A DNA stretch of 64,000 nt from Cupriavidus necator A5-1 (GCF_000744095.1 NZ_JQLI01000008.1:3286001-3350000); one strand, 5' to 3'. Shown: positions 26,836-36,133, numbered from the stretch's first letter. Notes: generated from the sequence alone by a model not told the origin. Made by a program: numbers and translations.

Positions 26836-28010
26836 AGAACGGCGTCCTTCCTGACACCTTGCGAAGCGAAATGCCGCTTGAGCTTGACCAGCGCCTCCTG
26901 CTGGATCTGGCGCACGCGCTCGCGCGTGAGGCCCATCTCCTCGGCCAGCTCTTCCAGCGTGGCGGGCTCGATATGGTTGAGCCCGAAGCGGCGCTCTACC
27001 ACGTAGCGATGCTTTTCCGACAGGCGCGCCAGCCAGAGCTTCATCAGCCCTTCCAGCTCGCGGTGCGCCACCTCCTGGTCAGGGGCGGCGTTGTGCTCGT
27101 CGGAGAGGAAATCCAGGAGGCTCGAGCCGGGATCGAGATCGAACGGCGTATCGAGCGAGGTGGTGTGTTCGTTGAGTGCCAGGACGTCCTGCACTTCGTC
27201 CGGCGTCTTGCCCAGCAGGTGGGCGATGTCTTCCAGGCTGGCGTCGCGCCCGTCGGTGCCGCCCTTCTCCAGATGGCGCTTGGCGCGCAGCACCTGGTTC
27301 AGTTCGCGGATCACGTGGACCGGCAGGCGGACCGTGCGCGCCTGGTTCATGATGGCGCGCTCGATGCTCTGGCGGATCCACCACGTGGCATACGTCGAGA
27401 AGCGGAAACCGCGCGACGGATCGAATTTTTCGATCGCGTGCATCAGGCCGAGGTTGCCTTCCTCGATCAGGTCCAGCAGCGGCACGCCGCGATTGAGGTA
27501 GCCCTTGGCGATGCTGACCACCAGCCGCAGGTTGCGCTCGATCATGACCTGGCGCGCGGCAAAGTCGCCGTCCTTGGCCAGCGTGGAGAAATGCAGTTCT
27601 TCCGGCGCGGACAGGAGCGGCTTGATGCTGATGCGGTTCAGGTAATGCTGGACGGTGTCGGCGGCCAACTCGGTATGCAGCACCGAGCGGAAGTCGTCAT
27701 GCTCGGCGGCCGCGCCGTCGGTACCGTTCTCTGCCTCGCTCTCTTCCTCGTCTTCCGCGTCGTCATCGTCGTCATCGCGCAGATGGCGTTCGTTGTCGTC
27801 GGCGAGCAGATCCGCTTCGCGCAGGCCCACCGAAGCAGTGGTGGCGATTGGCTCGTCGGTAACGGGAATCAGTTCAGCAGCGAGATCGGGCTCGAAGGCT
27901 TCCGCATCGGCGCGCTCGGCGGAATGTGCCACACCAGCCTTCACTTCCGGCTGCTTGGGACGGCGAGCCCTGCTGACGGTTCCGGAGGAGACGGTTTTCT
28001 GGCGTGGCAT
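26832..28010 (-). CDS. rpoS: RNA polymerase sigma factor RpoS (sigma-38)
   Basis: A 392-residue group 2 sigma-70 factor for the general stress and stationary-phase response. An N-terminal extension of about 100 residues includes a strongly acidic stretch (DDDDDDAEDEEESEAE). Region 1.2 starts DTVQHYLNRI; region 2 has GFRFSTYATWWIRQSIERAI; regions 3 and 4 end with the LTRERVRQIQQEAL helix-turn-helix. The ATG is 6 nt after the nlpD stop. As in other proteobacteria, a promoter within nlpD may drive it, which I cannot verify here. Confidence 0.96.
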   Translation of the reverse strand: MPRQKTVSSGTVSRARRPKQPEVKAGVAHSAERADAEAFEPDLAAELIPVTDEPIATTASVGLREADLLADDNERHLRDDDDDDAEDEEESEAENGTDGAAAEHDDFRSVLHTELAADTVQHYLNRISIKPLLSAPEELHFSTLAKDGDFAARQVMIERNLRLVVSIAKGYLNRGVPLLDLIEEGNLGLMHAIEKFDPSRGFRFSTYATWWIRQSIERAIMNQARTVRLPVHVIRELNQVLRAKRHLEKGGTDGRDASLEDIAHLLGKTPDEVQDVLALNEHTTSLDTPFDLDPGSSLLDFLSDEHNAAPDQEVAHRELEGLMKLWLARLSEKHRYVVERRFGLNHIEPATLEELAEEMGLTRERVRQIQQEALVKLKRHFASQGVRKDAVL

Positions 28011-28016
28011 GAACCC

Positions 28017-28892
28017 TCACTGTGGCGGCAGGTACCGCATCGGATCAACCGGTTTTCCGTTCTTGCGAACTTCGAAGTGAAGCTTCACCCGGTCGGTATC
28101 GCTGTTGCCCATCTCAGCAATCTTCTGGCCCTTCCGGACCGTGGATTGCTCTGTCACAAGCACCTTGTCGTTGTGCCCGTACGCAGTAAGAAATGTCTCG
28201 TTATGTTTGATGATGACAAGATTCCCGTAGCCGCGCAAGGGGCCTACGTGAATCACCCGCCCATCGTCCGCTGCCAGCACCGCGTCACCTTTCTTGCCCG
28301 CAATATCGATGCCTTTATTGGCCTTGTCATCGAATTTTGCAGCCAGTTGGCCGGTCGCCGGCCAGGCCAGCTTCATGGAACCGTCAGCCACCGCGGCGGA
28401 CGGCGCGGTGGCGGCCGCAGCCGGCGCGACGGGCGCCGGGGCAGCCCCCGTGGGTGACGGCACCGGGGTGGCAGCGGGCGTGCCCACAGGCCGCGCCTGG
28501 TCGATCGGCTGCCCCTGCACCGTGCCCGGCGCCACCGGCATGGTGGTCACGCCGGGTGCAGTGTTGACGTCGGCACCTGGCGGCACGATGCGCAACAGCT
28601 GCCCGACTTCAATCTGGTTCACGTTGCTCAGGTTGTTCCACGCCGCCACATCGCGATACGACTGGCCGTTTTCCAGCGCGATACGGTAAAGGGTATCGCC
28701 TCGCTTGACCCGATAGTATCCGGGCGGCGCCGGCTCCTGCGACGCGGTGGCGGTGCCGGAAATGGTGGTACGGTCAACCACGGGGGCCGGCATCGGCGAA
28801 TTGGCGCAGGCGGCCAGCAGGGCCGTCAGCGCGGAAGCGGCAAAAAGTTGTCCGGCGCGTGCGAAATATTGCGATTTCACGATGTTGTGCAT
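28017..28892 (-). CDS. nlpD: murein hydrolase activator NlpD
   Basis: A 291-residue outer-membrane lipoprotein with lipobox LLAAC (Cys29), a LysM domain at about 58-102 (YYRVKRGDTLYRIALENG), a Pro/Ala-rich linker, and a C-terminal LytM/M23 domain. The zinc-site residues are degenerate: NKGIDIAG has Asn where active enzymes have His, and KLHFEVR has Lys for the first His of HxH. This is the pattern of NlpD, which activates amidases instead of cutting peptidoglycan itself. It is tightly linked to pcm (8 nt) and rpoS (6 nt). Confidence 0.95.
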   Translation of the reverse strand: MHNIVKSQYFARAGQLFAASALTALLAACANSPMPAPVVDRTTISGTATASQEPAPPGYYRVKRGDTLYRIALENGQSYRDVAAWNNLSNVNQIEVGQLLRIVPPGADVNTAPGVTTMPVAPGTVQGQPIDQARPVGTPAATPVPSPTGAAPAPVAPAAAATAPSAAVADGSMKLAWPATGQLAAKFDDKANKGIDIAGKKGDAVLAADDGRVIHVGPLRGYGNLVIIKHNETFLTAYGHNDKVLVTEQSTVRKGQKIAEMGNSDTDRVKLHFEVRKNGKPVDPMRYLPPQ

Positions 28893-28900
28893 AGTTCGAC

Positions 28901-29818
28901 TCAGATGGTGCCCGATTTTAAGGGCACAAAGAAAACGGCTTCAAGCGCGGTTCGGTGAAAGCGATGGCGGTTGCGCCGCTCGATCAGCAGCAATTGCTGC
29001 GTGACGGTCTGGCCGGGCCCGCCCGCCGGCGGCACCACCGCCACCGGGGCGATCAACCGCCCGCCGATCGCCAGTTGCTCCAGCAGCGCCTCGGGCACCT
29101 CCATGCCGGCGGCGGCCAGGATGATGGCCGAGAACGGCGCCGCCTGGGGCAGCCCGAGCATGCCATCGCCATAGTGCAGGCGCAGGTTGGGCACGCGCAG
29201 CGGGCGCAGGTTGGCCTTGGCCTGCTCGTGCAGCGGCCGGATGCGCTCGATCGAGAAGACTTCGCGCGCCACCTGGCTCAGCACCGCGGCCTGGTACCCG
29301 CAGCCGGTGCCGATCTCCAGCACGCGCTCCAGCGGCGCGTCGGCCGCCAGCCCTTCGCGCAACAGCTCGATCATGCGCGCCACCACCGAAGGCTTGGAAA
29401 TGGTCTGCTGGTGGCCGATCGGCAGCGCGGCGTCCTCATACGCCTGCGACGCCAGCCCCGGCTCGACGAACAGGTGGCGCGGCACCGTGGCGATAGCCGA
29501 CAGCACGCGCTCGTCGCGGATGCCCGCGGCACGCAGCCGCCCGGCCAGCGCCACGCGCGCGCGCGCCGAGGCCATGCCGCCACCGCCGGCCGTTGCGGCC
29601 GAGGCGCGCTGCTCGACCTTGCTCGCGGGAGCCGGCACGGGCGCCGGCGCCGCGGTCCGCGGCAGCCGCGGCTTGGCGGGCTTGGGCGCGGGAGCCGGCG
29701 CGGCCGGCCGCGGCGTGCCGACCGCGGGCATGCCGGCGGTGCGCGCCGGTGCAGGCTTGCGTTCGACGACCGCGTCCAGCGGCAGAGGAAACTTGTTGCG
29801 AGGGGGCGTGGAACTCAT
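28901..29818 (-). CDS. pcm: protein-L-isoaspartate O-methyltransferase
   Basis: A 305-residue protein whose C-terminal 220 residues form the PCMT fold: PIGHQQTISKPSVVARM, SAM motif I EIGTGCGYQAAVLS, and IILAAAGMEVPEALL. It repairs isoaspartyl residues in aged proteins by methylation. The first 80 residues are a Pro/Ala/Arg-rich low-complexity extension absent from the E. coli enzyme. An internal Met (near 29575) would give a normal-length protein, so the true start is open. It belongs to the surE-pcm-nlpD-rpoS cluster. Confidence 0.92.
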   Translation of the reverse strand: MSSTPPRNKFPLPLDAVVERKPAPARTAGMPAVGTPRPAAPAPAPKPAKPRLPRTAAPAPVPAPASKVEQRASAATAGGGGMASARARVALAGRLRAAGIRDERVLSAIATVPRHLFVEPGLASQAYEDAALPIGHQQTISKPSVVARMIELLREGLAADAPLERVLEIGTGCGYQAAVLSQVAREVFSIERIRPLHEQAKANLRPLRVPNLRLHYGDGMLGLPQAAPFSAIILAAAGMEVPEALLEQLAIGGRLIAPVAVVPPAGGPGQTVTQQLLLIERRNRHRFHRTALEAVFFVPLKSGTI

Positions 29819-29846
29819 CGGGGGCGCGACACAGCGGGACGGTGGC

Positions 29847-30599
29847 CTACTTCAGCCACTGGTCGAGCGCGTCGAGCTGCCCGCGGTGGGTCAGGTCGAG
29901 CTGCAACGGCGTCAGCGAGACATAGCCGGCCGCGGTGGCATGGAAATCCGTGCCTTCGCTGGCATCGCGCGCATCGCCCGCCGGACCGATCCAGTAGTTG
30001 GTGTCGCCGCGCGGGTTGACCTGCGTGATCACCGGCTGCGACGGATGGCGCTTGCCCAGCCGCGTGGCGCGATGCCCCTTGATATGTTCGAACGGCAGGT
30101 TCGGGATATTGACGTTGAGCAGGAACGGCTCGGCCGGCGGGCTGGCGATGATGCGCTCCACCACCGCGCGTGCCACGCGCGCGGCGGCGTCCAGGTGTTC
30201 CCAGCCCTTGTCGACCTGCGAGAAGGCCACCGAGGGGATGCCCAGCAGGTAGCCTTCGATGGCGGCGGCGACCGTGCCGGAATACAGCACGTCCTCGCCC
30301 ATGTTCTGTCCCTGGTTGATGCCGGACACCACCAGGTCGGGTTTCTCGTCGAGCAGGCCCGTCAACGCGATATGCACGCAGTCGGTCGGCGTACCATTGA
30401 CGAAGCGGAATCCCTTCTGCACGCCTTCGCGCGCTTCATAGATCGACAGCGGCCGCTGCAGCGTCAGGGAATTGGAGGCGCCGCTGTGGTTCTGCTCCGG
30501 CGCAATGACCGTGATACGGCCCAGCGGCGCGAGCGCGGCATGCAAAACGGCGAGTCCCGGCGCGAGATAACCGTCATCGTTAGCGAGAAGGATGTGCAT
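29847..30599 (-). CDS. surE: 5'/3'-nucleotidase SurE
   Basis: A 250-residue metal-dependent survival protein that dephosphorylates nucleoside monophosphates. The N-terminal metal site HILLANDDGYLAPGL, NHSGASNSLTLQ and SGINQGQNMGEDVLYSGTVAAA are typical. It is the first gene of surE-pcm-nlpD-rpoS. A TACAAT box ends 6 nt before the ATG, so the transcript would be nearly leaderless. Confidence 0.96.
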   Translation of the reverse strand: MHILLANDDGYLAPGLAVLHAALAPLGRITVIAPEQNHSGASNSLTLQRPLSIYEAREGVQKGFRFVNGTPTDCVHIALTGLLDEKPDLVVSGINQGQNMGEDVLYSGTVAAAIEGYLLGIPSVAFSQVDKGWEHLDAAARVARAVVERIIASPPAEPFLLNVNIPNLPFEHIKGHRATRLGKRHPSQPVITQVNPRGDTNYWIGPAGDARDASEGTDFHATAAGYVSLTPLQLDLTHRGQLDALDQWLK

Positions 30600-30605
30600 G
30601 GCGCG

Positions 30606-30611
30606 ATTGTA
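30606..30611 (-). promoter_or_regulatory. putative -10 box of surE (TACAAT)
   Basis: On the minus strand GGTACAATCGCGCC runs directly into the surE ATG. The box-to-ATG gap is 6 nt, implying transcription start at or beside the start codon. Confidence 0.5.
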
Positions 30612-30795
30612 CCTGAGCGGAACGTCGCAAGCGGCCCGCGGGCCGCCTCAGAATGCGCGTTTCTTGTGCCACGATGCGCCATTGGCAACGGCCGGCGCGG
30701 AACAGAACGATCGTGCTATTTCTGCGCTACACTTGCCCTGCCGCACCGCACGCGCTCAACTGGTGCGGGACGCTACCTATATCACCGGAGACATG

Positions 30796-31770
30796 ATGAA
30801 AGCCGTACTGTGCAAAGCCTGGGGCCCGCCCGATTCGCTGACCATCGAAACCCTGCCCGACCTGGTGCCCGGCAAGGGCGAAGTCGTCATCGACGTGAAG
30901 GCGGCGGCCGTCAACTTCCCGGATGTGCTTATCATCCAGAACAAATACCAGGCCAAGCCTGAACTGCCGTTCAGCCCGGGCTCCGAACTGGCAGGCGTGG
31001 TCAATGCGGTCGGCGAAGGCGTCACCCACGTCAAGCCGGGCGACAATGTGATCGCCTACCTGGGCAACGGCGCGTTCGCCACCCAGGCCAAGGCGGCGGC
31101 GGCGTCGGTGGTGCCGATGCCGCCCGGCATCGACTTCGAGACCGCGGCGGCCTTCACGCTGACCTACGGCACTTCGCACCACGCGGTCATCGACCGGGGC
31201 GAGCTGAAGGCCGGCCAGACCATGCTGGTGCTGGGCGCCGCCGGCGGCGTGGGCCTGGCGGCGATCGAGATCGGCAAGGCCATCGGCGCGCGCGTGATCG
31301 CGGCGGCCTCGACCGACGAAAAGCTGGCGGTGTGCAAGGAGCACGGCGCCGATGCGCTGATCAACTACAGCACCGAAGACCTGCGCGAGCGCATCAAGGC
31401 GCTGACCGACGGCAAGGGCCCGGACGTGATCTATGACCCGGTGGGCGGCATCTATGCCGAACCAGCCTTCCGCTCGATCGGCTGGCGCGGCCGCTACCTG
31501 GTGGTGGGTTTTGCCAACGGCGAGATCCCGAAGCTGCCGCTGAACCTGGCGCTGCTCAAGGGCGCATCGCTGGTGGGCGTGTTCTGGGGCGACTTCGTGC
31601 GGCGCGAGCCCAAGGCCAACCAGGCCAATATGGCGCAGATGCTGGGCTGGATGAAGGAAGGCAAGATCCGCCCGCATATCTCGGCGCGCTATCCGCTGGA
31701 GCAGGCCCCGCAGGCGCTCAAGGACATGGAAGCGCGCAAGGTCACCGGCAAGATCGTGATCGTGCCCTGA
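30796..31770 (+). CDS. NADPH:quinone oxidoreductase family protein (zinc-independent MDR)
   Basis: A 324-residue medium-chain dehydrogenase/reductase starting MKAVLCKAWGPPDSL. It has a GroES-like N-terminal domain and a Rossmann domain with LGAAGGVGLAAIEIGKAIGA (about 146-165) for NADPH. The catalytic-zinc Cys/His residues are absent, as in the QOR branch. GGAG is 5 nt before this ATG; an adjacent upstream ATG is too close to it. It is divergent from surE and monocistronic. The physiological quinone or enoyl substrate is unknown. Confidence 0.9.
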   Translation: MKAVLCKAWGPPDSLTIETLPDLVPGKGEVVIDVKAAAVNFPDVLIIQNKYQAKPELPFSPGSELAGVVNAVGEGVTHVKPGDNVIAYLGNGAFATQAKAAAASVVPMPPGIDFETAAAFTLTYGTSHHAVIDRGELKAGQTMLVLGAAGGVGLAAIEIGKAIGARVIAAASTDEKLAVCKEHGADALINYSTEDLRERIKALTDGKGPDVIYDPVGGIYAEPAFRSIGWRGRYLVVGFANGEIPKLPLNLALLKGASLVGVFWGDFVRREPKANQANMAQMLGWMKEGKIRPHISARYPLEQAPQALKDMEARKVTGKIVIVP

Positions 31771-31944
31771 GGGGCTTTGATGCATCGGCTCGCGCCAGGC
31801 GTGCGCCGATAAAAGAATGGCGCAGAGCGTGCGGCAACGCCCTGCGCCCGGCTGGGGCAACACGCCCCAAGCTGCCTGCCCTTCTTGTCGGCGCACCCCC
31901 TACGCCAGGCGACAGGCAGTTCCCAAACAGCCTCTGCGTCCGGC

Positions 31945-32592
31945 TCAGAACCGGTGCTGCAGCCCGGCCATCACGCCGGTCTGGTTGTTGGCGAAACCGA
32001 CAAAATCGCGCGACACGCTGACGTTCTGGCCGTTGCGCGCCTCCGCATAACCCACCGACAGGTAGGCCAGCGTGCGCTTGGACAGCGCGTACTGGCCGCG
32101 CAGCGAGAACAGGATCGGGTCGGCGTTGCTGCCGCCCTTGATGTTCTGCTTGTAAACGGCGCCGTACAGCGTGAAGGCCGGCGTGAAGTCATAGCTGGCG
32201 CCGCCCCAGTACATGTCGCTGCGCTCTTCCGCAGCGGCGGTCGTGAACGTCTTCTTGTAGTTGCGATAGCCGGCAAACAGCTTCAGGTCGCCGAAGGCGT
32301 AGCTGGCGCCGGCGTGGATGCCCTGGATGTAGTCGGTGCTGTCGGCCGGCGTGGTGCTGCTGCCGGCGCCGTTCTGGCGATCCCAGGTCGCGGCCGCGGC
32401 GAACTTGCCGGCGCTGTAGCCCACGCCGAGCGAGTACTTGGACGAGCTCTTGAAATCGCCCGCCACTTCGCCCAGCGCCACCGTCGCGCCCAGCTTCAGG
32501 CCGCCGAAGCTGCCGTCATAGCGGATCGCATTCGATGCGCGCGAGAACAGCCCGTCCTTGCGGCCGCCGATCGCGGTCGACGAGGTCGCCCT
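31945..32592 (-). pseudogene. outer-membrane porin, 3' two-thirds (disrupted gene)
   Basis: About 216 codons of a Gram-negative general porin of the betaproteobacterial OmpC-like family, from SSTAIGGRKDGLFSRAS through repeated amphipathic strands (FGGLKLGAT, SKYSLGVGYSAG, KLFAGYRNYKKTF) to the C-terminal FANNQTGVMAGLQHRF with its terminal Phe. There is no signal peptide or 5' part in place. At about 32592 the sequence switches to a porin segment from further upstream in the gene but in the opposite orientation. The remaining piece cannot be exported as a porin. Confidence 0.85.
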
Positions 32593-32593
32593 C

Positions 32594-32791
32594 TTGAAGG
32601 CGATCTTCAACCTGGAAAGCGGCATCGCCATCGACACCGGCCGGCTCGACACCGACAACACGCTGTTCGACCGCCGCGCCACCGTGGGCCTGGCCAGCAA
32701 GTATGGCCAGGTGGTGCTGGGCCGTACCTTCACCACCACCTACGATTTCATGCTGCCGTTCGATCCGATGGGCTATGCGCCGGCGTATTCC
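32594..32791 (+). pseudogene. inverted internal porin segment
   Basis: 66 codons reading LKAIFNLESGIAIDTGRL and ending FDPMGYAPAYS on the plus strand. This is the part of a porin that normally precedes the segment found on the minus strand just to the left. If 32593-32792 is turned round, the two pieces join in frame at ...GYAPAYS/RATSSTAIGG.... The porin signal peptide and roughly the first 50 codons are missing altogether. The frame happens to stay open into the sensor kinase. Confidence 0.8.
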
Positions 32792-32922
32792 AGTCGGTCA
32801 ACCCGGACGCGATCGAGATCTATGTGCACCGGCTGCGCAAGAAGCTCGACGGCAGCGGCGTGGCCATCGTCACGCTGCGCGGGCTGGGCTACCTGCTCGA
32901 AACGCGCGCGGTGGCGGCCTGA
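32792..32922 (+). pseudogene. TctD-like response regulator, C-terminal remnant
   Basis: About 43 codons encode the end of an OmpR/PhoB-type winged-helix domain: NPDAIEIYVHRLRKKLDGSG followed by VTLRGLGYLLE and the stop. The receiver domain and most of the DNA-binding domain (roughly 180 codons) are absent; porin sequence precedes it instead. It directly precedes the sensor kinase, the usual TctD-TctE order. Confidence 0.82.
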
Positions 32923-32947
32923 CTATTCACGCCGCCGCCATCGCGCC

Positions 32948-34368
32948 ATGAAGCTCCCGCGCCAGACACCCAGCCTGCGGCTGCAGTTGTCGCTGTGGCT
33001 GCTGCTGCCGCTGATGGGCCTGCTCGCCTTCGATGGGTGGCTCACCTACGAGCGCGCCATGTCGGCCGCGCATACCGCCTTCGACCGCACGCTGGAAGCG
33101 TCGCTGCGCGCCATGCGCGAAGGCATTCGCCTGCGCGAAGGCCGGCTCGACGTCGACCTGCCCAACCTGGCGCTGGAGCTTTTCGACGACAAGGCCGGCC
33201 CGCATATCTACTACCGCATCCGCGACGAGGATGGCGCCACCGTGACTGGCTACGACGATTTGCCGATGCCGGGGCAGGCGCCGACGCAGCTGTACCGCAC
33301 CGTATTTTATGACACCATGTTCCGCGAGCAGCCGCTGCGCATGGCGGCGCAACCGCTGCCGGTGCACGACGTGGGCTCGGCGCGCACGCGGCTGGTCTGG
33401 GTGCTGGTCGGCGAAACCATCGAGCCGCGCCAGCTGGTGGCGCGCGACATCCTGGTCGGCTCGCTGCTGCAGGAGCTGATGCTGGTGACGCTGGCGCTGG
33501 GCATCGTTTGGTTTGGCGTGCGCCGCGGGCTGCGGCCGCTGAACCGGCTCTCCGATACCGTCGCGCACCGCGGCACCCAGCTCGACCCGATCGAGCAGAA
33601 GGACCTGCCCGCCGAGATGAAGCCGCTGGTGCAGGCGCTGAACCAGTATATGGACCGGCTCTACCGCATGGTGCAGGCGCGCAAGCGCTTCTTTGCCGAT
33701 GCCGCGCACCAGCTCAAGACGCCGCTGGCAATCATCCAGGCGCAATCCGAACTGGCGCTGCGCGAGCGTGACGGCGAACGCGTGCGCGAGCGTATGCGGC
33801 TGCTGCACGGCACCGTGCGCCATGCGTCCAAGGGCGTGCAGCAGCTGCTGTCGTTGTCGCGGCTGGAACCCGACGCGGGGTATGCCCCCGCGCTCAGGGC
33901 GCTGCGGCTCGATACGCTGGCACAGGGCGTGGCGCTGGAATGGGCGCCGGTGGCGCGCGGCAGCGAGGTGGATCTTGGTTTCGAAGACGAAGGGCCGGTG
34001 GAGATCGCGGGACAGGCCGAACTGCTGCAGGAACTGACCGGCAACCTGATCGACAACGCGATCCGCTACGCCGGCCGCGGCGCGGTGGTCACCGTGCGCG
34101 TGGCGCTCGCGGGCGGCATGCCGCTGCTGCAGGTGGTGGACAACGGCCCCGGCATCGCGCCGGACGAACGCGATGCGGTGTTCCGGCGTTTCTATCGGGG
34201 CGAAAGCGGGCAGGCGCTGGAAGGCACCGGGCTGGGGTTGTCGATCGTGCGCGAGATTGGTTGCACTCGGCGACGGTGGTGCTGGGGGATACGCCGGGTG
34301 GGGGGCTGACGGTGTCGGTGTGCTTTGGAGCGGCCGAGGAAGAGACCGAGCAGTTGGCAGCCGCCTGA
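32948..34368 (+). pseudogene. TctE-like sensor histidine kinase, frameshifted near the 3' end
   Basis: The kinase begins MKLPRQTPSLRLQLSLWLLL. It has a first transmembrane helix, a periplasmic 2CSK_N-type domain (about 35-165), a second helix, HAMP, the H-box FFADAAHQLKTPLAII (His near 257), N-box NLIDNAIRYAG, G1 DNGPGIAPDE and G2 GTGLGLSIVREI. Just after this, near 34256, the frame is lost: the open frame continues to a stop at 34309 with unrelated residues, while the expected ending HSATVVLGDTPGGGLTVSV lies in another frame up to 34368. Its regulator is also destroyed, so the system is probably non-functional. Confidence 0.82.
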
Positions 34369-34496
34369 GTTCCGAGCCTCAGGCTTTCAAACCGCTGTTT
34401 GTGTGCTCCCTCTCCCGGTTGCGGGAGAGGGGAGCAAACCGCCCGGTTCACTGGGCTCGCCAGCAGCCATGCAGCCCTTCCTGTCAGATCGATTGC

Positions 34497-35288
34497 TCAG
34501 AGCTTCTCCGTCTCCCCGCTCGTCGGCTGCCACCTCATCAGCCGCTTCTCGCCCATCCCCACCATCCAGTCCAGCACCAGCGCGAACGCCGTCAGCACCA
34601 CGATGCCGGCAAACACGGTATTGATGTCGAAGGTCCCTTCGGCCTGCAGAATCAGGTAGCCCACGCCGCGCGCCGAGCCCAGGTACTCGCCCACTACCGC
34701 GCCGACAAATGCCAGGCCCACCGAGGTATGCAGCGACGAGAACACCCAGCTGGTTGCGCTCGGCAGGTACACGTGGCGCAGCAGCTGCTGCTGGTTGGCC
34801 CCCAGCATGCGCGCGTTGGCCAGCACCACCGGGCTCACTTCCTTGACGCCCTGGTAGACGTTGAAGAACACGATAAAGAACACCAGCGTCACCGCCAGCG
34901 CCACCTTGGACCAGATGCCCAGGCCGAACCACACCGCGAAGATCGGCGCCAGGATCACGCGCGGCATCGAGTTCATCGCCTTCACGTAGGGATCGAGGAT
35001 GGCCGAGGTCAGCGGGCTCAGCGCCAGCCACAGCCCCACGCCCAGCCCCGCCACCGTGCCGATGCCGAAGGCCAGCACAGTCTCGATCAGCGTCACGCCC
35101 AGGTGCAGGTAGATATCGCGCTCGACGATAAACCAGTTCCAGATGCGCTGCGCCACCATCAGCGGTTCGCCAAAGAAAAAGGCAACCTGCTGCGAGCGCG
35201 TGGCCAGGTGCCACACGCCGAGGATCACCACCAGGACGAGCAGCTGCCACACGCGCAGCATGCCCTTGGAGTCGTTACGGAATGCCAT
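34497..35288 (-). CDS. ABC transporter permease (SsuC/TauC-like)
   Basis: A 263-residue inner-membrane permease with about six transmembrane helices. The ABC-permease loop lies around ANARMLGANQQQLLRHVYLP (about 175-195). It belongs to the nitrate/sulfonate/taurine (BPD_transp_1) family. It lies downstream of its ATPase on the same strand (32-nt gap) and forms a complete importer with it and the binding protein. The start MAFRNDSKGMLRVW has only a weak ribosome-binding site, so coupling to the ATPase gene is likely. Confidence 0.9.
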   Translation of the reverse strand: MAFRNDSKGMLRVWQLLVLVVILGVWHLATRSQQVAFFFGEPLMVAQRIWNWFIVERDIYLHLGVTLIETVLAFGIGTVAGLGVGLWLALSPLTSAILDPYVKAMNSMPRVILAPIFAVWFGLGIWSKVALAVTLVFFIVFFNVYQGVKEVSPVVLANARMLGANQQQLLRHVYLPSATSWVFSSLHTSVGLAFVGAVVGEYLGSARGVGYLILQAEGTFDINTVFAGIVVLTAFALVLDWMVGMGEKRLMRWQPTSGETEKL

Positions 35289-35320
35289 CGTGAATTCAGG
35301 TCTTGTTGTGATGGGAAGGC

Positions 35321-36133
35321 TCAGGCCACCTTGAGCTGCTGGGCATAGCCCTTGAGCACTTCTTCGCGCAGCACGTCCCAGATCGCGGCGTGCAGTTCGA
35401 CAAAGCGCGGGTGGTTGCGGATCTCGGCCACGTCGCGCGGGCGCGGCAGGTCGATCGCGAACTCGCCGATCGGGTGCGTGCCCGGGCCGGCCGACAGCAC
35501 CACCACGCGGTCGCTCATGGCGATGGCCTCGTCGAGGTCGTGGGTGATGAACAGCACCGCCTTGCGCTTGGCGGCCCACAGTTCGAGCACCTCGTTTTCC
35601 ATCAGCTGGCGGGTCTGGATATCGAGGGCCGAGAACGGCTCGTCCATCAGGATGATGTCCGGATCCAGCACCAGCGTCTGCGCCAGGGCGACGCGCTTGC
35701 GCATGCCGCCCGAAAGCTGGTGCGGATAGCGGTCGCCGAAACCGCCCAGGCCGACGCGGCGCAGCCATTCCTCGCCCTGCTGCACGGCCTCGGCGCGCGC
35801 CACGCCGCGGAACTCCAGGCCGGCGACGACGTTATCCAGCGCGCTGCGCCAGGGCATCAGCGCCTCGGTCTGGAACATGTAGCCGGCGCGCCGGTTGATG
35901 CCGCGCAGCGGCTCGCCGAACACGCGCACGTCGCCGCTGGAGGGCCCCAGCAGTCCGGCGCCGACATTCAGCAGCGTGGACTTGCCGCAGCCGGTCGGGC
36001 CGACCACGGAAACGAACTCGCCGGGCTGGATCGACAGCGTGACGTCCTTGACCGCGGTATAGCGCTGGCTGCGGTCTTCGCGCGAGACAAAGGTGCAGGT
36101 GACCTTGTCGAGGGCAAGTGCGGGAATGCTCAT
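35321..36133 (-). CDS. ABC transporter ATP-binding protein (SsuB/TauB-like)
   Basis: A 270-residue ATPase with Walker A GPTGCGKST (about 45-53), Q-loop MFQTEALMPWRSAL, signature LSGGMRKRVALAQ, Walker B DIILMDEPFSALD and switch His in FITHDLDEA. All catalytic elements are intact. It energises import by the neighbouring permease. The ATG at 36133 (MSIPALALDKV) was chosen over an upstream in-frame start because the ABC fold begins there. Confidence 0.92.
   Translation of the reverse strand: MSIPALALDKVTCTFVSREDRSQRYTAVKDVTLSIQPGEFVSVVGPTGCGKSTLLNVGAGLLGPSSGDVRVFGEPLRGINRRAGYMFQTEALMPWRSALDNVVAGLEFRGVARAEAVQQGEEWLRRVGLGGFGDRYPHQLSGGMRKRVALAQTLVLDPDIILMDEPFSALDIQTRQLMENEVLELWAAKRKAVLFITHDLDEAIAMSDRVVVLSAGPGTHPIGEFAIDLPRPRDVAEIRNHPRFVELHAAIWDVLREEVLKGYAQQLKVA

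Noticed and set aside
32558..34309. A single 583-codon protein joining the porin fragment to the sensor kinase
   Set aside because: The frame is open by accident. The kinase start at 32948 is canonical, and the part between is response-regulator sequence read in the wrong frame.
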